In this document: positions 43,556-52,144 of the stretch, piece by piece
Layout of the letters: the number at the start of each line of letters is the position of its first letter
Numbering within the stretch: position 1 is the first letter of the stretch
DNA from: Acidobacteriota bacterium
GTDB taxonomy: Bacteria > Acidobacteriota > Holophagae > Holophagales > Holophagaceae
Direction: 5' to 3'
DNA length: 64,000 bases
NCBI GenBank assembly: GCA_016192145.1
Contig: JACPUT010000006.1
Span: forward strand, 62,001 to 126,000
Position numbers and translations under genes: made by a program
The notes under the pieces: generated by a model
Database searches by the model: none
What the model was told of the DNA's origin: nothing
The model's input: the letters and a program-made list of their open reading frames with translations, nothing else

Positions 43556-44275
43556 ATGTACGAGACGCCCCAGGCGTCCCCGTTCGATCCTGCCCTGGAG
43601 CCTGCCCCCGGCGCCAAGGCGGCCAAGGTCTGCGGCATCCTCGCCATCTGCTTCGCCCTGACCTGCCTGGGCATCCCCGTGGCCATCATCCTGGGCATCG
43701 TGGCCGTAGTGCAGCAGGCCAAGGCCAAGCGCGCCGTGCAGGCGGAGCCGGGCCGCTTCGCCCCCGTCCCGGCCACGGGCCTCGTCACAGGCATCCTCGG
43801 GCTCGTGCTGGCCGCCGTGATCCTGCCCTTCGTGGGCATCGTCAGCGCCCTCGCCATCCCGGGGCTCCTCAATCAGCGTGGGCAGGCCAGGTCCCGGGCC
43901 TTGCGCATGAACCTCGGCTCGGTGATGCAGGACCTGGTGACGCGGCAGAACACCCTGGCCAGCGAAGGCGTGCCGACGGACCAGTGGGCCGGGGAGTTCG
44001 ACAAGGTGCTCGAGGTGTCCGCCCCGGCGCTGCGCAATCCCGTGGATCCTGCCCTCCCCTCCATGGAGGCCCACGTGCGGGTGGTGGATGCGGGAACGCC
44101 CGAGGAGGCCGAGGCGGCCGCGCGGGCCTCGGCGGTGCGGCCGGGCGTGCTCACCTTCGTGGTGTCCCTGCCCCGCACGGATGGGCGGCTCACGGGCTTT
44201 CTCGCCGGCGCCGCGCAAACGGCTGCGCCGCGCGGGATGCCCCCCGTCGTTTCCAAGGTGGTGGAGATCGATTGA
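43556..44275 (+). CDS. Membrane protein of unknown function (DUF4190-like N terminus)
   Basis: A 239-residue protein with two hydrophobic segments (about 25-50, CGILAICFALTCLGIPVAII, and about 73-98). These resemble the DUF4190 hairpin often joined to pilin-like domains. Then comes NQRGQARSRALRMNLGSVMQDLV, suggestive of a pseudopilin helix, and a soluble C-terminal domain. No function is known. It stands alone between convergent and divergent neighbours. Confidence 0.72.
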   Translation: MYETPQASPFDPALEPAPGAKAAKVCGILAICFALTCLGIPVAIILGIVAVVQQAKAKRAVQAEPGRFAPVPATGLVTGILGLVLAAVILPFVGIVSALAIPGLLNQRGQARSRALRMNLGSVMQDLVTRQNTLASEGVPTDQWAGEFDKVLEVSAPALRNPVDPALPSMEAHVRVVDAGTPEEAEAAARASAVRPGVLTFVVSLPRTDGRLTGFLAGAAQTAAPRGMPPVVSKVVEID

Positions 44276-44282
44276 GCCCGGC

Positions 44283-44864
44283 TCAGGGGTAGGGGTGCCC
44301 ATGCTCGAAGCCGGGGCGCTCGTCCTCGACCTTCGGTGATTCCGCGAGGGGCCACCCATCCCGGAAGTAGGCTTCCTTGTAGCGCACGTAGTTGGTCCAG
44401 ATCTTGGCCACGAGGGCCTTCTGGGCCTCCTTGAGCTCCCCCTTCACGGTGGCGGGCCAACCGCTTACCAGGGTGTTGGGCGGGGCCACGAAGCCCTCTT
44501 TGATCAGGCTTCCCGCGGCCACGAGGCAGCCCTCGCCGATGACGGCGCCATCCATGATCGTGGTGCTCATGCCGATCATGGCGCCGCGCTTGAGGGTGCA
44601 GCCATGGAGCATGACGTTGTGGGCCACGCTCACCTCATCCTCCAGGATGGTGGGGAACTTCCCGTTGGTGACGTGGATGCAGCAGGCATCCTGCACGTTG
44701 GCCCGGGCGCCGATGCGGATGAAGTTCACGTCGCCCCGGATCACGCAGTTGAACCAGACGGAGGCATCATCGCCCAACTCGACGTCGCCCATCACTAGGG
44801 CGCTGTCGGCCACGAACACGCGGGAGCCGAGCTTGGGAACCATGCCTTGGAAGGGGCGGATCAT
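44283..44864 (-). CDS. Gamma carbonic anhydrase-family protein (YrdA-like)
   Basis: A 193-residue left-handed beta-helix protein with hexapeptide repeats (residues 20-150). The metal-binding His pattern of gamma carbonic anhydrases is present: CCIHVTNG near residue 63 and VAHNVMLHG near 81 (His, His). Most YrdA-like members lack measured carbonic anhydrase activity. The C-terminal 40 residues form a helix then a charged tail. Confidence 0.9.
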   Translation of the reverse strand: MIRPFQGMVPKLGSRVFVADSALVMGDVELGDDASVWFNCVIRGDVNFIRIGARANVQDACCIHVTNGKFPTILEDEVSVAHNVMLHGCTLKRGAMIGMSTTIMDGAVIGEGCLVAAGSLIKEGFVAPPNTLVSGWPATVKGELKEAQKALVAKIWTNYVRYKEAYFRDGWPLAESPKVEDERPGFEHGHPYP

Positions 44865-44880
44865 GGGGACCTCATGAGGG

Positions 44881-44993
44881 CTCTTGGCTCTGGGCTATAG
44901 GCTTTAGCTGCCTCCGACCCAGCCTACCTGTGATGCACGCCCGAGTGGGTCGATCTCAGCTAGAGCCAAGAGCCTAGAGCCTATAGCCTAAAG
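44881..44993. repeat. GGCTCTG-type heptad inverted repeat
   Basis: Left arm 44881-44910 (CTTGGCT, CTGGGCT, ATAGGCT heptads) and right arm 44959-44993 (AGAGCCA, AGAGCCT, ATAGCCT). The loop holds an inner GACCCA/TGGGTCG pair. It ends 2 bases before the aminotransferase ATG and so forms its 5' leader; AAAGG at its edge is the ribosome site. Confidence 0.9.
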
Positions 44994-44995
44994 GA

Positions 44996-46288
44996 ATGGT
45001 CGACCAGCTCATTCCCTCCCGCCGCGCCTTCGATGGACAGGATCCCATCTTCAAACTCAACGCCGAGGCCCAGGCCATGGCGTCCCAGGGCCAGCCGGTG
45101 GTCAACGCCACCGTGGGTGCCTTGCTGGATGACGCGGGCAAGCTCGTGGTGCTGGAGCCGGTGATGGAGCTCTACGGCCAGCTCACGGGGCACGAGGTGG
45201 CGCCCTATGCGCCCATCGCAGGCGACGTGGTCTACCTTTCGACCCTGGCCCGGCGCCACTGGCCCGAGCTGAACGGCTACGGCGTGGGCTGCGCCACCCC
45301 CGGCGGCACCGGGGCCCTGGCCCTCTCCCTCAAGAACCTGCTGGAACCGGGCATGAGCCTGCTCACGGCGGCGCCCTTCTGGGGGCCCTACGCCACGCTG
45401 GCCCAGGAAAACGGCGTGAAGCTGCGCACCGTCCCCTATCCCGAACCCGGCAAGCGCCTGGATGTGGCCACCTGGAAGGGCACGGCCCAGGTGTTGCTGG
45501 AGCAGCAGGGCCGCCTGCTCCTGTGGTTGAACGATCCCTGCCACAACCCCACGGGGCGCAGCCTCGCTCGCGAGGATCGCCGGGCCCTCCTGCAGGCCCT
45601 GCGCGAGCTGGCGCCCCTGGGGCCCATCACGCTCCTGCTGGACTTCGCCTATCTGGACTACGCCCGAGACAAGGCCGCCGTGGCTGAGGCCCTGGCGGAT
45701 TACCGGGCCTTTGGTGAAGAAGGAACGGTGCTTGTCGCCGCGAGCCTCAGCCTCTCCAAGGCCCTCACGCTCTACGGCGCCCGGGCCGGCGCCCTGGTCT
45801 TCCCCTGGTGCAAGGACGAGGCCCTGCAGGCGGCCCTCTCCATCAGCTGCCGCGGCACCTACTCCAACTGCGCCCGGGCCCCCATGTCCCTCCTGCTCCG
45901 CCTGGAGAAGGATCCCGCCGCCCAGGCCAAGCTCGCCGCCCAGCAGGCCCACTGGGCCGAGGTGCTCCGCCAGCGGGCCGAGGCCCTGGATACGGCCCTC
46001 AGGGCTGAGGGCATGGAAGGCGCCCCCTGGGAGGGCGGCTTCTTCGTCACCCTCACGGTGGAAGAACCCTTCGCCGTGTGTGAGCGGCTCAAGGCCCACG
46101 GCGTCTTCGTCGTGCCCATGCCCGAGGGGCTGCGGGTGGGCATCTGCGGCATGAAGGCGGCGGATGCGGGTCGCTTCGCCAAGGCGCTCAAGGCGTCCCT
46201 CCGCGACCTCCGCGTTCCGCTTTTCCCTCTAGGCAATCCGGCCCTTTCTGGTAGTCTGGTGAGCCGCGGGGATATAACTCAGCGGTAG
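44996..46288 (+). CDS. Class I/II aminotransferase (aspartate/aromatic-type)
   Basis: A 430-residue PLP enzyme. It has GVGCATPGGTGALALSL near residue 98, the NDPCHNPTGR motif near 178, the Asp-Tyr pair LLDFAYLDYA near 217 and PLP Lys in SLSLSKALTLYGAR near 252, then the Arg-containing GLRVGICGMK near 381. Substrate is probably an amino acid such as aspartate or an aromatic one; not resolved. Its stop codon (46286-46288) lies in the D-loop of the downstream tRNA-Val gene, so the last 7 codons overlap the tRNA. The ATG follows AAAGG from the repeat element. Confidence 0.88.
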   Translation: MVDQLIPSRRAFDGQDPIFKLNAEAQAMASQGQPVVNATVGALLDDAGKLVVLEPVMELYGQLTGHEVAPYAPIAGDVVYLSTLARRHWPELNGYGVGCATPGGTGALALSLKNLLEPGMSLLTAAPFWGPYATLAQENGVKLRTVPYPEPGKRLDVATWKGTAQVLLEQQGRLLLWLNDPCHNPTGRSLAREDRRALLQALRELAPLGPITLLLDFAYLDYARDKAAVAEALADYRAFGEEGTVLVAASLSLSKALTLYGARAGALVFPWCKDEALQAALSISCRGTYSNCARAPMSLLLRLEKDPAAQAKLAAQQAHWAEVLRQRAEALDTALRAEGMEGAPWEGGFFVTLTVEEPFAVCERLKAHGVFVVPMPEGLRVGICGMKAADAGRFAKALKASLRDLRVPLFPLGNPALSGSLVSRGDITQR

Positions 46289-46342
46289 AGTGCTTCCTTC
46301 ACACGGAAGAAGTCCCAGGTTCGAATCCTGGTATCCCCACCA
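46268..46342 (+). tRNA. tRNA-Val(CAC)
   Basis: A 75-base cloverleaf with encoded CCA. Acceptor GGGGATA/TATCCCC, D-stem ACTC/GAGT, anticodon stem CTTCC/GGAAG with loop TTCACAC (anticodon CAC), T-stem CCAGG/CCTGG with TTCGAAT loop, then A-CCA. It reads GUG valine codons, which are frequent in this GC-rich genome. It overlaps the aminotransferase gene by 21 bases. Confidence 0.96.
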
Positions 46343-46346
46343 GCGA

Positions 46347-46374
46347 AAAGGCCCTGATCCCCATCGGGGCCTTT
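46347..46374 (+). terminator. Terminator after tRNA-Val
   Basis: AAAGGCCC/GGGCCTTT hairpin with a 12-base loop, then CCTTCG. It lies 4 bases after the tRNA and ahead of efp. Confidence 0.75.
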
Positions 46375-46394
46375 CCTTCGTCAGGAGTTCGACC

Positions 46395-46961
46395 ATGGCC
46401 AACATCAACGCGACCCAGTGCCGGGCCGGGATGATCATCAACTACGAAAACGAGCTCTGCCGCGTGATCAGCGTGGAGCACCAGACCCCCGGCAACCTGC
46501 CGGCCCGGGTCGTCGTGAAGATGAAGCGCCTCAAGGACGGCATCAACCGCGAGAACCGCTTCGGCTCCTCCGACAAGATCGACAAGGCGAGCCTCGAGCA
46601 GCACATGCTCGAGTACCTCTACGAGGACGGCGACCACCTCGTCTTCATGAACAACGAGACCTACGAGCAGATGGAAGTCAGCAAGGAAGTGCTGGGCGAC
46701 GACCTCGTCTTCCTCACGCCCAACATGCAGGTGGAACTCGAGTTCTACGGAGAGGAACCCCTCTCCGCCACCCTGCCCGTGTCCGTGGTTCTGGAGATCG
46801 TGGAGACGGACCCCGTCATGAAGAACGCCAACGCCACGGGTTCCTACAAGCCCGCCAAACTGGAGAACGGCGTCATCGTGCAGGTGCCCCCTTACATGGA
46901 GACGGGCGAAAAGGTCCGCGTGAAGGTGGAAGACCGCACATACATGGAGCGCGTGAAGTAG
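46395..46961 (+). CDS. efp: Elongation factor P
   Basis: A 188-residue three-domain EF-P, which relieves ribosome stalling at proline runs. N domain MANINATQCRAGMIINYENE, OB domains with VSVVLEIVETDP near residue 132 and the C-terminal GVIVQVPPYMETGEKVRV. The tip of domain I reads HQTPGNLPARV, so the residue at position 34 is Asn, compared with Lys (E. coli, beta-lysylated) or Arg (rhamnosylated). No epmA/epmB or earP is nearby. The start at 46395 follows AGGAG. Confidence 0.95.
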   Translation: MANINATQCRAGMIINYENELCRVISVEHQTPGNLPARVVVKMKRLKDGINRENRFGSSDKIDKASLEQHMLEYLYEDGDHLVFMNNETYEQMEVSKEVLGDDLVFLTPNMQVELEFYGEEPLSATLPVSVVLEIVETDPVMKNANATGSYKPAKLENGVIVQVPPYMETGEKVRVKVEDRTYMERVK

Positions 46962-46981
46962 TCCCGCGCGACCTACCTGAA

Positions 46982-47010
46982 GGAAAGGCCCCGCTTGGCG
47001 GGGCTTTTCC
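46982..47010 (+). terminator. efp terminator
   Basis: GGAAAGGCCCCGC pairs with GCGGGGCTTTTCC (one G-T) around a TTG loop, then TTT. It lies 20 bases after the efp stop. Confidence 0.88.
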
Positions 47011-47109
47011 TTTGGGGAGGGTGGGGAAAAAGAAGGAGGCATCCCTTTCGGGTCCATTTGGGTGAGAATGGAGGATCTGCTCCAAGACCGGGGGCGACGG
47101 GGATCATCG

Positions 47110-47784
47110 ATGCCACAGGCCATCCAGCACTTGCGCAGCATCACCTTCCTGGCGGGGATCCCCCCGGCGGCGGCTGAGGAGCTGGCGAGCCTCTCCCAGA
47201 TTCGGCGCTACGAGGATGGGCAGCGGGTCTATGGCATCGGCGACAAGGTGCCCGGGATCTTCGTGGTCGTGCGCGGCAGCCTCAAGATCTTCCGCACGGA
47301 TGGCCGCGGTCACGTGCAGGTGCTCGACTTCCTGAAGCCCGGCCAGTGCGTGGGCGAGGTGCCCGTCTTCGACGGCAGCCCCATCGCCTCCAATGCCGAG
47401 GCCCATGGCGAGACGGAGCTCTGGCTCGTGCCCGCCGATGCCCTCCGCCGCGTGGCCCACCGCACGCCCGAGGTGGCCGAGGCCATGATCCAGCACTTCG
47501 CGGGCAAGATCCGCCACCTCGTGAGCCTCGTGGACGCCCTCAGCCTCCACAGCGTGCCCGAGCGCGTGGCCCAGCTGCTGCTGGAAGAACAGGTCAAGAA
47601 TCCCAGCCGCACCCTCGTGGAGTTCGCCGAGACTCAGGAGGATCTGGCCCAGTGCATCGGCGCCAGCCGCGAAGCCTTCTCCCGCGCCCTGCGGCTGCTG
47701 ACGGATCTGGGCCTCATCCAGAGCACCTTCCCCGTGGTGCGCATCCTGGACGTGCCCAAGCTCCAGCGCTACGCCAAGGGCTGA
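47110..47784 (+). CDS. Crp/Fnr-family transcriptional regulator
   Basis: A 224-residue regulator. The cyclic-nucleotide-binding-type beta barrel is at about residues 15-125 (YGIGDKVPGIFVVVRGSLKI), then the dimer helix, then an HTH_Crp domain (TQEDLAQCIGASREAFSRAL near 183). No cluster of four Cys as in Fnr is present, so oxygen sensing by an iron-sulfur centre is unlikely. The ATG at 47110 starts the fold; a longer in-frame start exists at 47062. Confidence 0.9.
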   Translation: MPQAIQHLRSITFLAGIPPAAAEELASLSQIRRYEDGQRVYGIGDKVPGIFVVVRGSLKIFRTDGRGHVQVLDFLKPGQCVGEVPVFDGSPIASNAEAHGETELWLVPADALRRVAHRTPEVAEAMIQHFAGKIRHLVSLVDALSLHSVPERVAQLLLEEQVKNPSRTLVEFAETQEDLAQCIGASREAFSRALRLLTDLGLIQSTFPVVRILDVPKLQRYAKG

Positions 47785-47864
47785 GCGCCTAGGCCCGATG
47801 CCGATGCATCGAAGATGGGACCGCCCCCTTCCATCCGGGCCCCGCTTTCGGTTTAGGTGAGGGG

Positions 47865-49256
47865 ATGGATTTGAAAGCTGGGCATACTTCGAGGCTGACA
47901 AGCCTGCTCCGGGCTGGCGTGCTCTCCCTTGGGGGAATGGCCCTTGCGGGGGCCTCCCCGACTGGGGCGGAGCCTCAAGCCCTGCCACCTTCGGTGCTGG
48001 GGGCCCGCGCCAGCGTGCTGAAGGTGACCGTTCCCCTCTCGAAGGCCAGCTTCCAGACCGCCGTGGGGAGCGGTGTGGTGGTGGCGCCGGGCCTCGTGGC
48101 CACCAACGCCCACGTCGTCATGGATGGCGAGACCATCCGGGTGGATCAGAACGGCCAGGCCTGGCCCGCCCATCTGCGGACGCTCGATCCGCTCCACGAC
48201 ATCGCCCTCCTCGAAGTACCGGGTCTCGCCCTACCTCCCGCGGCGATGGCCGAGGGGGTGCCCCTCGAAGGCGATCCGGTTTTCAGTTGGAGCTACCCGG
48301 GAGGCCTGGGACCCTCCCTCAGCTCGGGGACGCTCGGCTACAGCTGGGCCTACCGTGGCGATCGGATGCTCCAGGCGGAGCTGGAAGTGGCCCGGGGAAG
48401 CAGTGGAGGCGGCCTCTTCGATCAGGAGGGGCGGCTTCTGGGCCTCACGACCTTTGTCCTGGATAGCAGCCCCCATAGCGTGTTCGCGGTGCCCGTGGGC
48501 TGGATCCGGGAGCTGGTGGCGAGGGCCCCTTCTCCCGGGCAGCGAAGTGGATCCAGGACCCTCTTGCTGCAGGGCTTCCTGGAGCAGATGAGCCAAGACC
48601 CTGAGAACCAGGATCGCTGGCTGCGCTTCACGGGGGCCTGGGCCCGCAAGGCCCCGGGAGATCCCGAAGCGTGGTCCGCGCATGCCCAGGCCCTCCAATC
48701 GGGTCGGGGCACCGCCCGGGCAGGGGAGGATGAGGGCGCCGATATGGCTCGCCGGGAACTGCAGGTGCGCGACGCGCTGGAGAGGGCCTTGGCCCTGGAC
48801 CGGAACCGGGCCGTGGATTGGCACAACCTGGGCGTGAGCCTCGATGCGGAGAACCGCTTTGGGGAGGCCGCCAAGGCCTTCGAAGAAGCGCTTCGGCTGC
48901 GCCCGAACCATGCGCCGTCCTGGGCCGGGCTGGGTTGCACCCTCTTCAACGCGCGGGACTACCCCGGTGCCCGGAAGGCCCTCCTGCGGGCCTCGGGGCT
49001 GGCCCCGGATAACGCGGTGGCCTGGTCCATCCTGGCATTCTCGGAAATGCATTCGAAGCAGTGGATCGAGGCCACCGAGCACTTCCGCGTGGCGCTGGGC
49101 CTTTCCCCCTTCCGCGCGGCTTGGTGGCAGGCCTACGGCGAATGTGCCGCGCGCTGCCAGGACTCGGCCGCCTTGGCTCGCGCGCTGGCCCGGCTCCAGG
49201 AGCTCGACCCGAAGGCGGCGAAGGAGCTGGGGCGCAAGGCCAAGGTTCCCCGCTGA
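47865..49256 (+). CDS. Secreted trypsin-like serine protease fused to TPR repeats
   Basis: A 463-residue protein with a signal region (residues 5-35). A trypsin/DegP-like domain is at about 45-220. The triad is visible: His in ATNAHVVMDG near 83, Asp in DPLHDIALLEV near 108, Ser in ARGSSGGGLFD near 184. There is no PDZ domain. From about 290 to the end there are TPR motifs (AVDWHNLGVSLDAENRFGEA, HAPSWAGLGCTLFNARDYPG). Protease plus TPR suggests periplasmic quality control with a docking platform; substrate unknown. Confidence 0.85.
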   Translation: MDLKAGHTSRLTSLLRAGVLSLGGMALAGASPTGAEPQALPPSVLGARASVLKVTVPLSKASFQTAVGSGVVVAPGLVATNAHVVMDGETIRVDQNGQAWPAHLRTLDPLHDIALLEVPGLALPPAAMAEGVPLEGDPVFSWSYPGGLGPSLSSGTLGYSWAYRGDRMLQAELEVARGSSGGGLFDQEGRLLGLTTFVLDSSPHSVFAVPVGWIRELVARAPSPGQRSGSRTLLLQGFLEQMSQDPENQDRWLRFTGAWARKAPGDPEAWSAHAQALQSGRGTARAGEDEGADMARRELQVRDALERALALDRNRAVDWHNLGVSLDAENRFGEAAKAFEEALRLRPNHAPSWAGLGCTLFNARDYPGARKALLRASGLAPDNAVAWSILAFSEMHSKQWIEATEHFRVALGLSPFRAAWWQAYGECAARCQDSAALARALARLQELDPKAAKELGRKAKVPR

Positions 49257-49276
49257 GGCGGACTTGAGCCGGGGCC

Positions 49277-50224
49277 TTACTTGATCAACCCGATCTCCCG
49301 CAGCCGCTGCATGAGGAAGTCATGGGCGGTGATGGGCTCGAACATCTTCCGCTCGCCGGGACCGAGGAGCGAGGCCGGGCAATCCAGCATCACCTCGGGG
49401 CGGGGGTGGCAGAAGAAGGGCATGGAGTAACGCACCGTATCGGGGCTGCTGGGGTTCACCACGCGGTGGGTGGTGGAGGGCAGTCGAAGGTTCACGTGGC
49501 GGCTCAGCATGTCGCCGACATCGGCCACGATCTCGCCCTCCAGGCCATCCACGGCATGCCAGTTGCCATCCCGGTCCAGCAGCTGCAGGCCGCTCTCGGT
49601 GGCGGCGGGGAGGAGGGTGATGAGGTTGATGTCCTCGTGGGCGGAAGCGCGTACGCCGCCCTCGATGAAGCGGTCCTTGAGGGCGGGGTAGTGGATGAGG
49701 CGAAGGATGCTGTTGCCGCCGCTGATCATGTCCGCGAGGTGCCGCTGGGGCAGGTGGAGGTAGAGGGCCAGGGCCTCGAGCAGGGTGCCGGCGCAGGCTT
49801 CGAGGTCCTGGTAGAGGCCGAGGATGCTGTCCTTGAAGGTGGGCACCTCCGCGGGCCAGAGGTTGGGGAAGAGGCCGCCCTCGAACTTGCCGCCGGGCGG
49901 GTTGTCCTGGCCCACGTGCCAGAACTCCTTGAGGTCCCCCACGGGGTTGTCCTTGGCGTGCTCCTCACCGAACGCGGTGAAGCCCCGGGCGCCCCCGGTG
50001 CCGGGCACCAGGTACTGGCGCTTGGTGGCCTCGGGCAGATCGAAGAAGGCCTTCACATCGGCGTAGGCGGCCTTCACCCGTTCGGGCGTGACCTTGTGGC
50101 CCGAGACCTTCACGAAGCCAGTGTCGCGGAAGCTCTCCCCGAGGATCCGCACGAACTCGGCGCGCTCGCGCTCAGAGCCCTCCGTGAACTGGGCCAGGTG
50201 GACGGTATCGACGTGGAAGGGCAT
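49277..50224 (-). CDS. 2-oxoglutarate/Fe(II)-dependent oxygenase (isopenicillin N synthase-like)
   Basis: A 315-residue enzyme. The N-terminal DIOX_N-like part has GFVKVSGHKV near residue 36. The catalytic barrel shows the iron triad H-x-D in ASAHEDINLITLL near 195 and His in STTHRVVNPS near 252, and the 2-oxoglutarate Arg-x-Ser in RYSMPFF near 267. Members oxidise small metabolites or plant-type compounds; substrate is not evident. ATG at 50224. Confidence 0.9.
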   Translation of the reverse strand: MPFHVDTVHLAQFTEGSERERAEFVRILGESFRDTGFVKVSGHKVTPERVKAAYADVKAFFDLPEATKRQYLVPGTGGARGFTAFGEEHAKDNPVGDLKEFWHVGQDNPPGGKFEGGLFPNLWPAEVPTFKDSILGLYQDLEACAGTLLEALALYLHLPQRHLADMISGGNSILRLIHYPALKDRFIEGGVRASAHEDINLITLLPAATESGLQLLDRDGNWHAVDGLEGEIVADVGDMLSRHVNLRLPSTTHRVVNPSSPDTVRYSMPFFCHPRPEVMLDCPASLLGPGERKMFEPITAHDFLMQRLREIGLIK

Positions 50225-50293
50225 GGGAACCTCGGAGTTCCAATCATAGTGGGATGGCCGGTTCGGGACACGCTGGGCCTGCAGCGGGTTGCC

Positions 50294-51316
50294 TCAGGGG
50301 AGGCTGGGGCCGTAGTTCAGCGATCGATCGAAGCCCTCGAAAATGCCATCACCTTCCCCTGAGGGATTCAGGACGGAAACGTGGAGATCCATCCATCGGC
50401 CGCGAAACGCGAAGAAGTAGTTCACGTTGCGTTGAAGGTAGGGCTTACCTTGATAGGTGCCTCGGCAATCGTACTGGACCCGGTGGTACGTGGGCGATTG
50501 GGAGATGCGGATCGACCTCGTGTCCAGGGTGGGATTCCGGCTGCTGAGCGGCCAGTAGTGATCGAAGCAGGCTTGGTGCGTCGGGCCCCCGGCGGGAGTC
50601 TCGGCGAAGAACGAAATGACGAAGGGAGCGGCATTCGCCATCCATTGGAATCCACCCTCCCGGGTCGCCTGCTTTTTTTGGGTCAAGCGGGGGGCTTGAA
50701 AGGAGAGGGACCATCCCTCGCCGGGGACTTCGATCCGAGCGGTTTCCAGCCCGGAGGTCGCATCAGGGGGGACCGGATCCACGGTGGCCAAGGCGAGGGC
50801 CGCCAGGGCTTCGCGCGCCACCACGTCATCCTTGGCATTGCCGAGGATGGTGAAGATCAACACCACCTGGCCCGCCCCTAGACTCCCCTCCGTGAGGATG
50901 GGGAATTGGCCGGGGGCGGGCTTGAAGTCCCGATCCGTGGCGCTGAAGTGGAAGCCCGGTCCTTTGGCCCCGGTGAAGGGGAGGAGAGGGAGCTCCTTCT
51001 CCACGGCGCCCTCCAACACCCGGGCCCGGGAGAGGAGGACCAAGTCACGGACGCCCTTTTCAAGCCCGAAGGCGGGATCCGGCTTTGGGCTCCACATCGC
51101 CGTGACTTGGAGACTTCCTTCCGCCGGCCCCGAACGTTTGAATTCGATCATCGGGGGGAGGCCCTCAGGCGTCTCCCGACGAGCTTCCTCCCATCCGGAA
51201 GGAAGCGCGATACGGAGCACGCCGTGGCCCGGGACGGGCAGTCTGGATCCCGTCGCGCCCAGGGCGGCCGTTGATCCGACGAGCAGAAGGGTGCCTAAAA
51301 GGTTGCCGATGCGCAT
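50294..51316 (-). CDS. Secreted protein of unknown function
   Basis: A 340-residue protein with a signal peptide (MRIGNLLGTLLLVGSTAALGA). The mature part is beta-rich with two similar halves: LRIALPSGWEEAR near residue 35 and IEVPGEGWSLSFQAP near 197 look like repeated domains. No family is recognised. Start 51316 gives the compact signal peptide; 51343 is possible. It is the last of a minus-strand run of two-component and peroxidase genes and may belong with them. Confidence 0.7.
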   Translation of the reverse strand: MRIGNLLGTLLLVGSTAALGATGSRLPVPGHGVLRIALPSGWEEARRETPEGLPPMIEFKRSGPAEGSLQVTAMWSPKPDPAFGLEKGVRDLVLLSRARVLEGAVEKELPLLPFTGAKGPGFHFSATDRDFKPAPGQFPILTEGSLGAGQVVLIFTILGNAKDDVVAREALAALALATVDPVPPDATSGLETARIEVPGEGWSLSFQAPRLTQKKQATREGGFQWMANAAPFVISFFAETPAGGPTHQACFDHYWPLSSRNPTLDTRSIRISQSPTYHRVQYDCRGTYQGKPYLQRNVNYFFAFRGRWMDLHVSVLNPSGEGDGIFEGFDRSLNYGPSLP

Positions 51317-51415
51317 GCCGTGGAACTCCGAGGAACGATCCATACTCGAGGGGACGGGGGGCGTTGCCCTCCAGTTTGTCCCGAACGGAACCTTCAGGAC
51401 AGGCCTGCGCGAAGC

Positions 51416-52144
51416 CTACTCCAGCCCCAGCCGCTCCTTGAGCTTCGGAGTGGCGCCTCGGCTCGCTTCGACTTCGGCACCGCCGGCCAGTCGCACCATG
51501 ACGCGGGCGCCGTTGCCGCTGGACCACACGCCGATGACGGCCTCGGGGCGGATGAGGAGGTGGCGGTGGATGCGCAGGAGGCCCGCGTCGGGGAAGGCGG
51601 CCTCCACTTCGCCAAGGCTCTTCCACTTGGTGCGGAACTTTTCCCCGGCGTAGGCCCACACCACCTGCTCCTCCACCTCGAAGTGGGTGGTCTTGGCGAG
51701 GTCCAGCAGCAGCACCCCGCCCCCGGCGGTGACGGGATAGCGGGGCTTCTTCGCCTGGGTGGGATCGGGCGCCGAGCCAGGAACGGCCAGGGCCTTGCGG
51801 ACCCGGTTGAGCGCCTTGGCGAGGCGGGGGGTGGTGACGGGCTTCAGGAGGAAGTCCACGGCTTCCAGATCGAAGGCTTCCACGGCGTGCTCCGCGTGGG
51901 CGGTGACGAAGACCACGGGATAGCGCTCCGGAATCGAGGCGCGCAAACTCAGGCCGTCCAGCCCCGGCATCTGGATGTCCAGGAAGAGGGCATCCACCTC
52001 GGGCTCCGTGCGAAGCCACTCCTCCAGATCGAGGCCGTTGCCGAAGGTGCCGGCGATCTCACAGCCACAATCCTCCAATAGCCGCGCGAGCCGCTTGAGG
52101 TTCAGCGGCTCATCTTCGGCCAGGGCGACGCGGAGGGCCCTCAT
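51416..52144 (-). CDS. LytTR-family response regulator
   Basis: A 242-residue regulator. The receiver is at about residues 4-118 (VALAEDEPLNLKRL; Asp in ALFLDIQMPGLDG near 54; Lys in FLLKPVTTP near 99). A LytTR DNA-binding domain follows at about 140-240 (FRTKWKSLGEVEAAFP, LLRIHRHLLIRPEAVIGV). The partner is the upstream LytS-type kinase. Its ATG overlaps the TGA of a 25-codon mini-ORF (ATGA), and GGAGG lies in the loop of a 7-bp hairpin just before the start, so translational control is possible. Confidence 0.92.
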   Translation of the reverse strand: MRALRVALAEDEPLNLKRLARLLEDCGCEIAGTFGNGLDLEEWLRTEPEVDALFLDIQMPGLDGLSLRASIPERYPVVFVTAHAEHAVEAFDLEAVDFLLKPVTTPRLAKALNRVRKALAVPGSAPDPTQAKKPRYPVTAGGGVLLLDLAKTTHFEVEEQVVWAYAGEKFRTKWKSLGEVEAAFPDAGLLRIHRHLLIRPEAVIGVWSSGNGARVMVRLAGGAEVEASRGATPKLKERLGLE

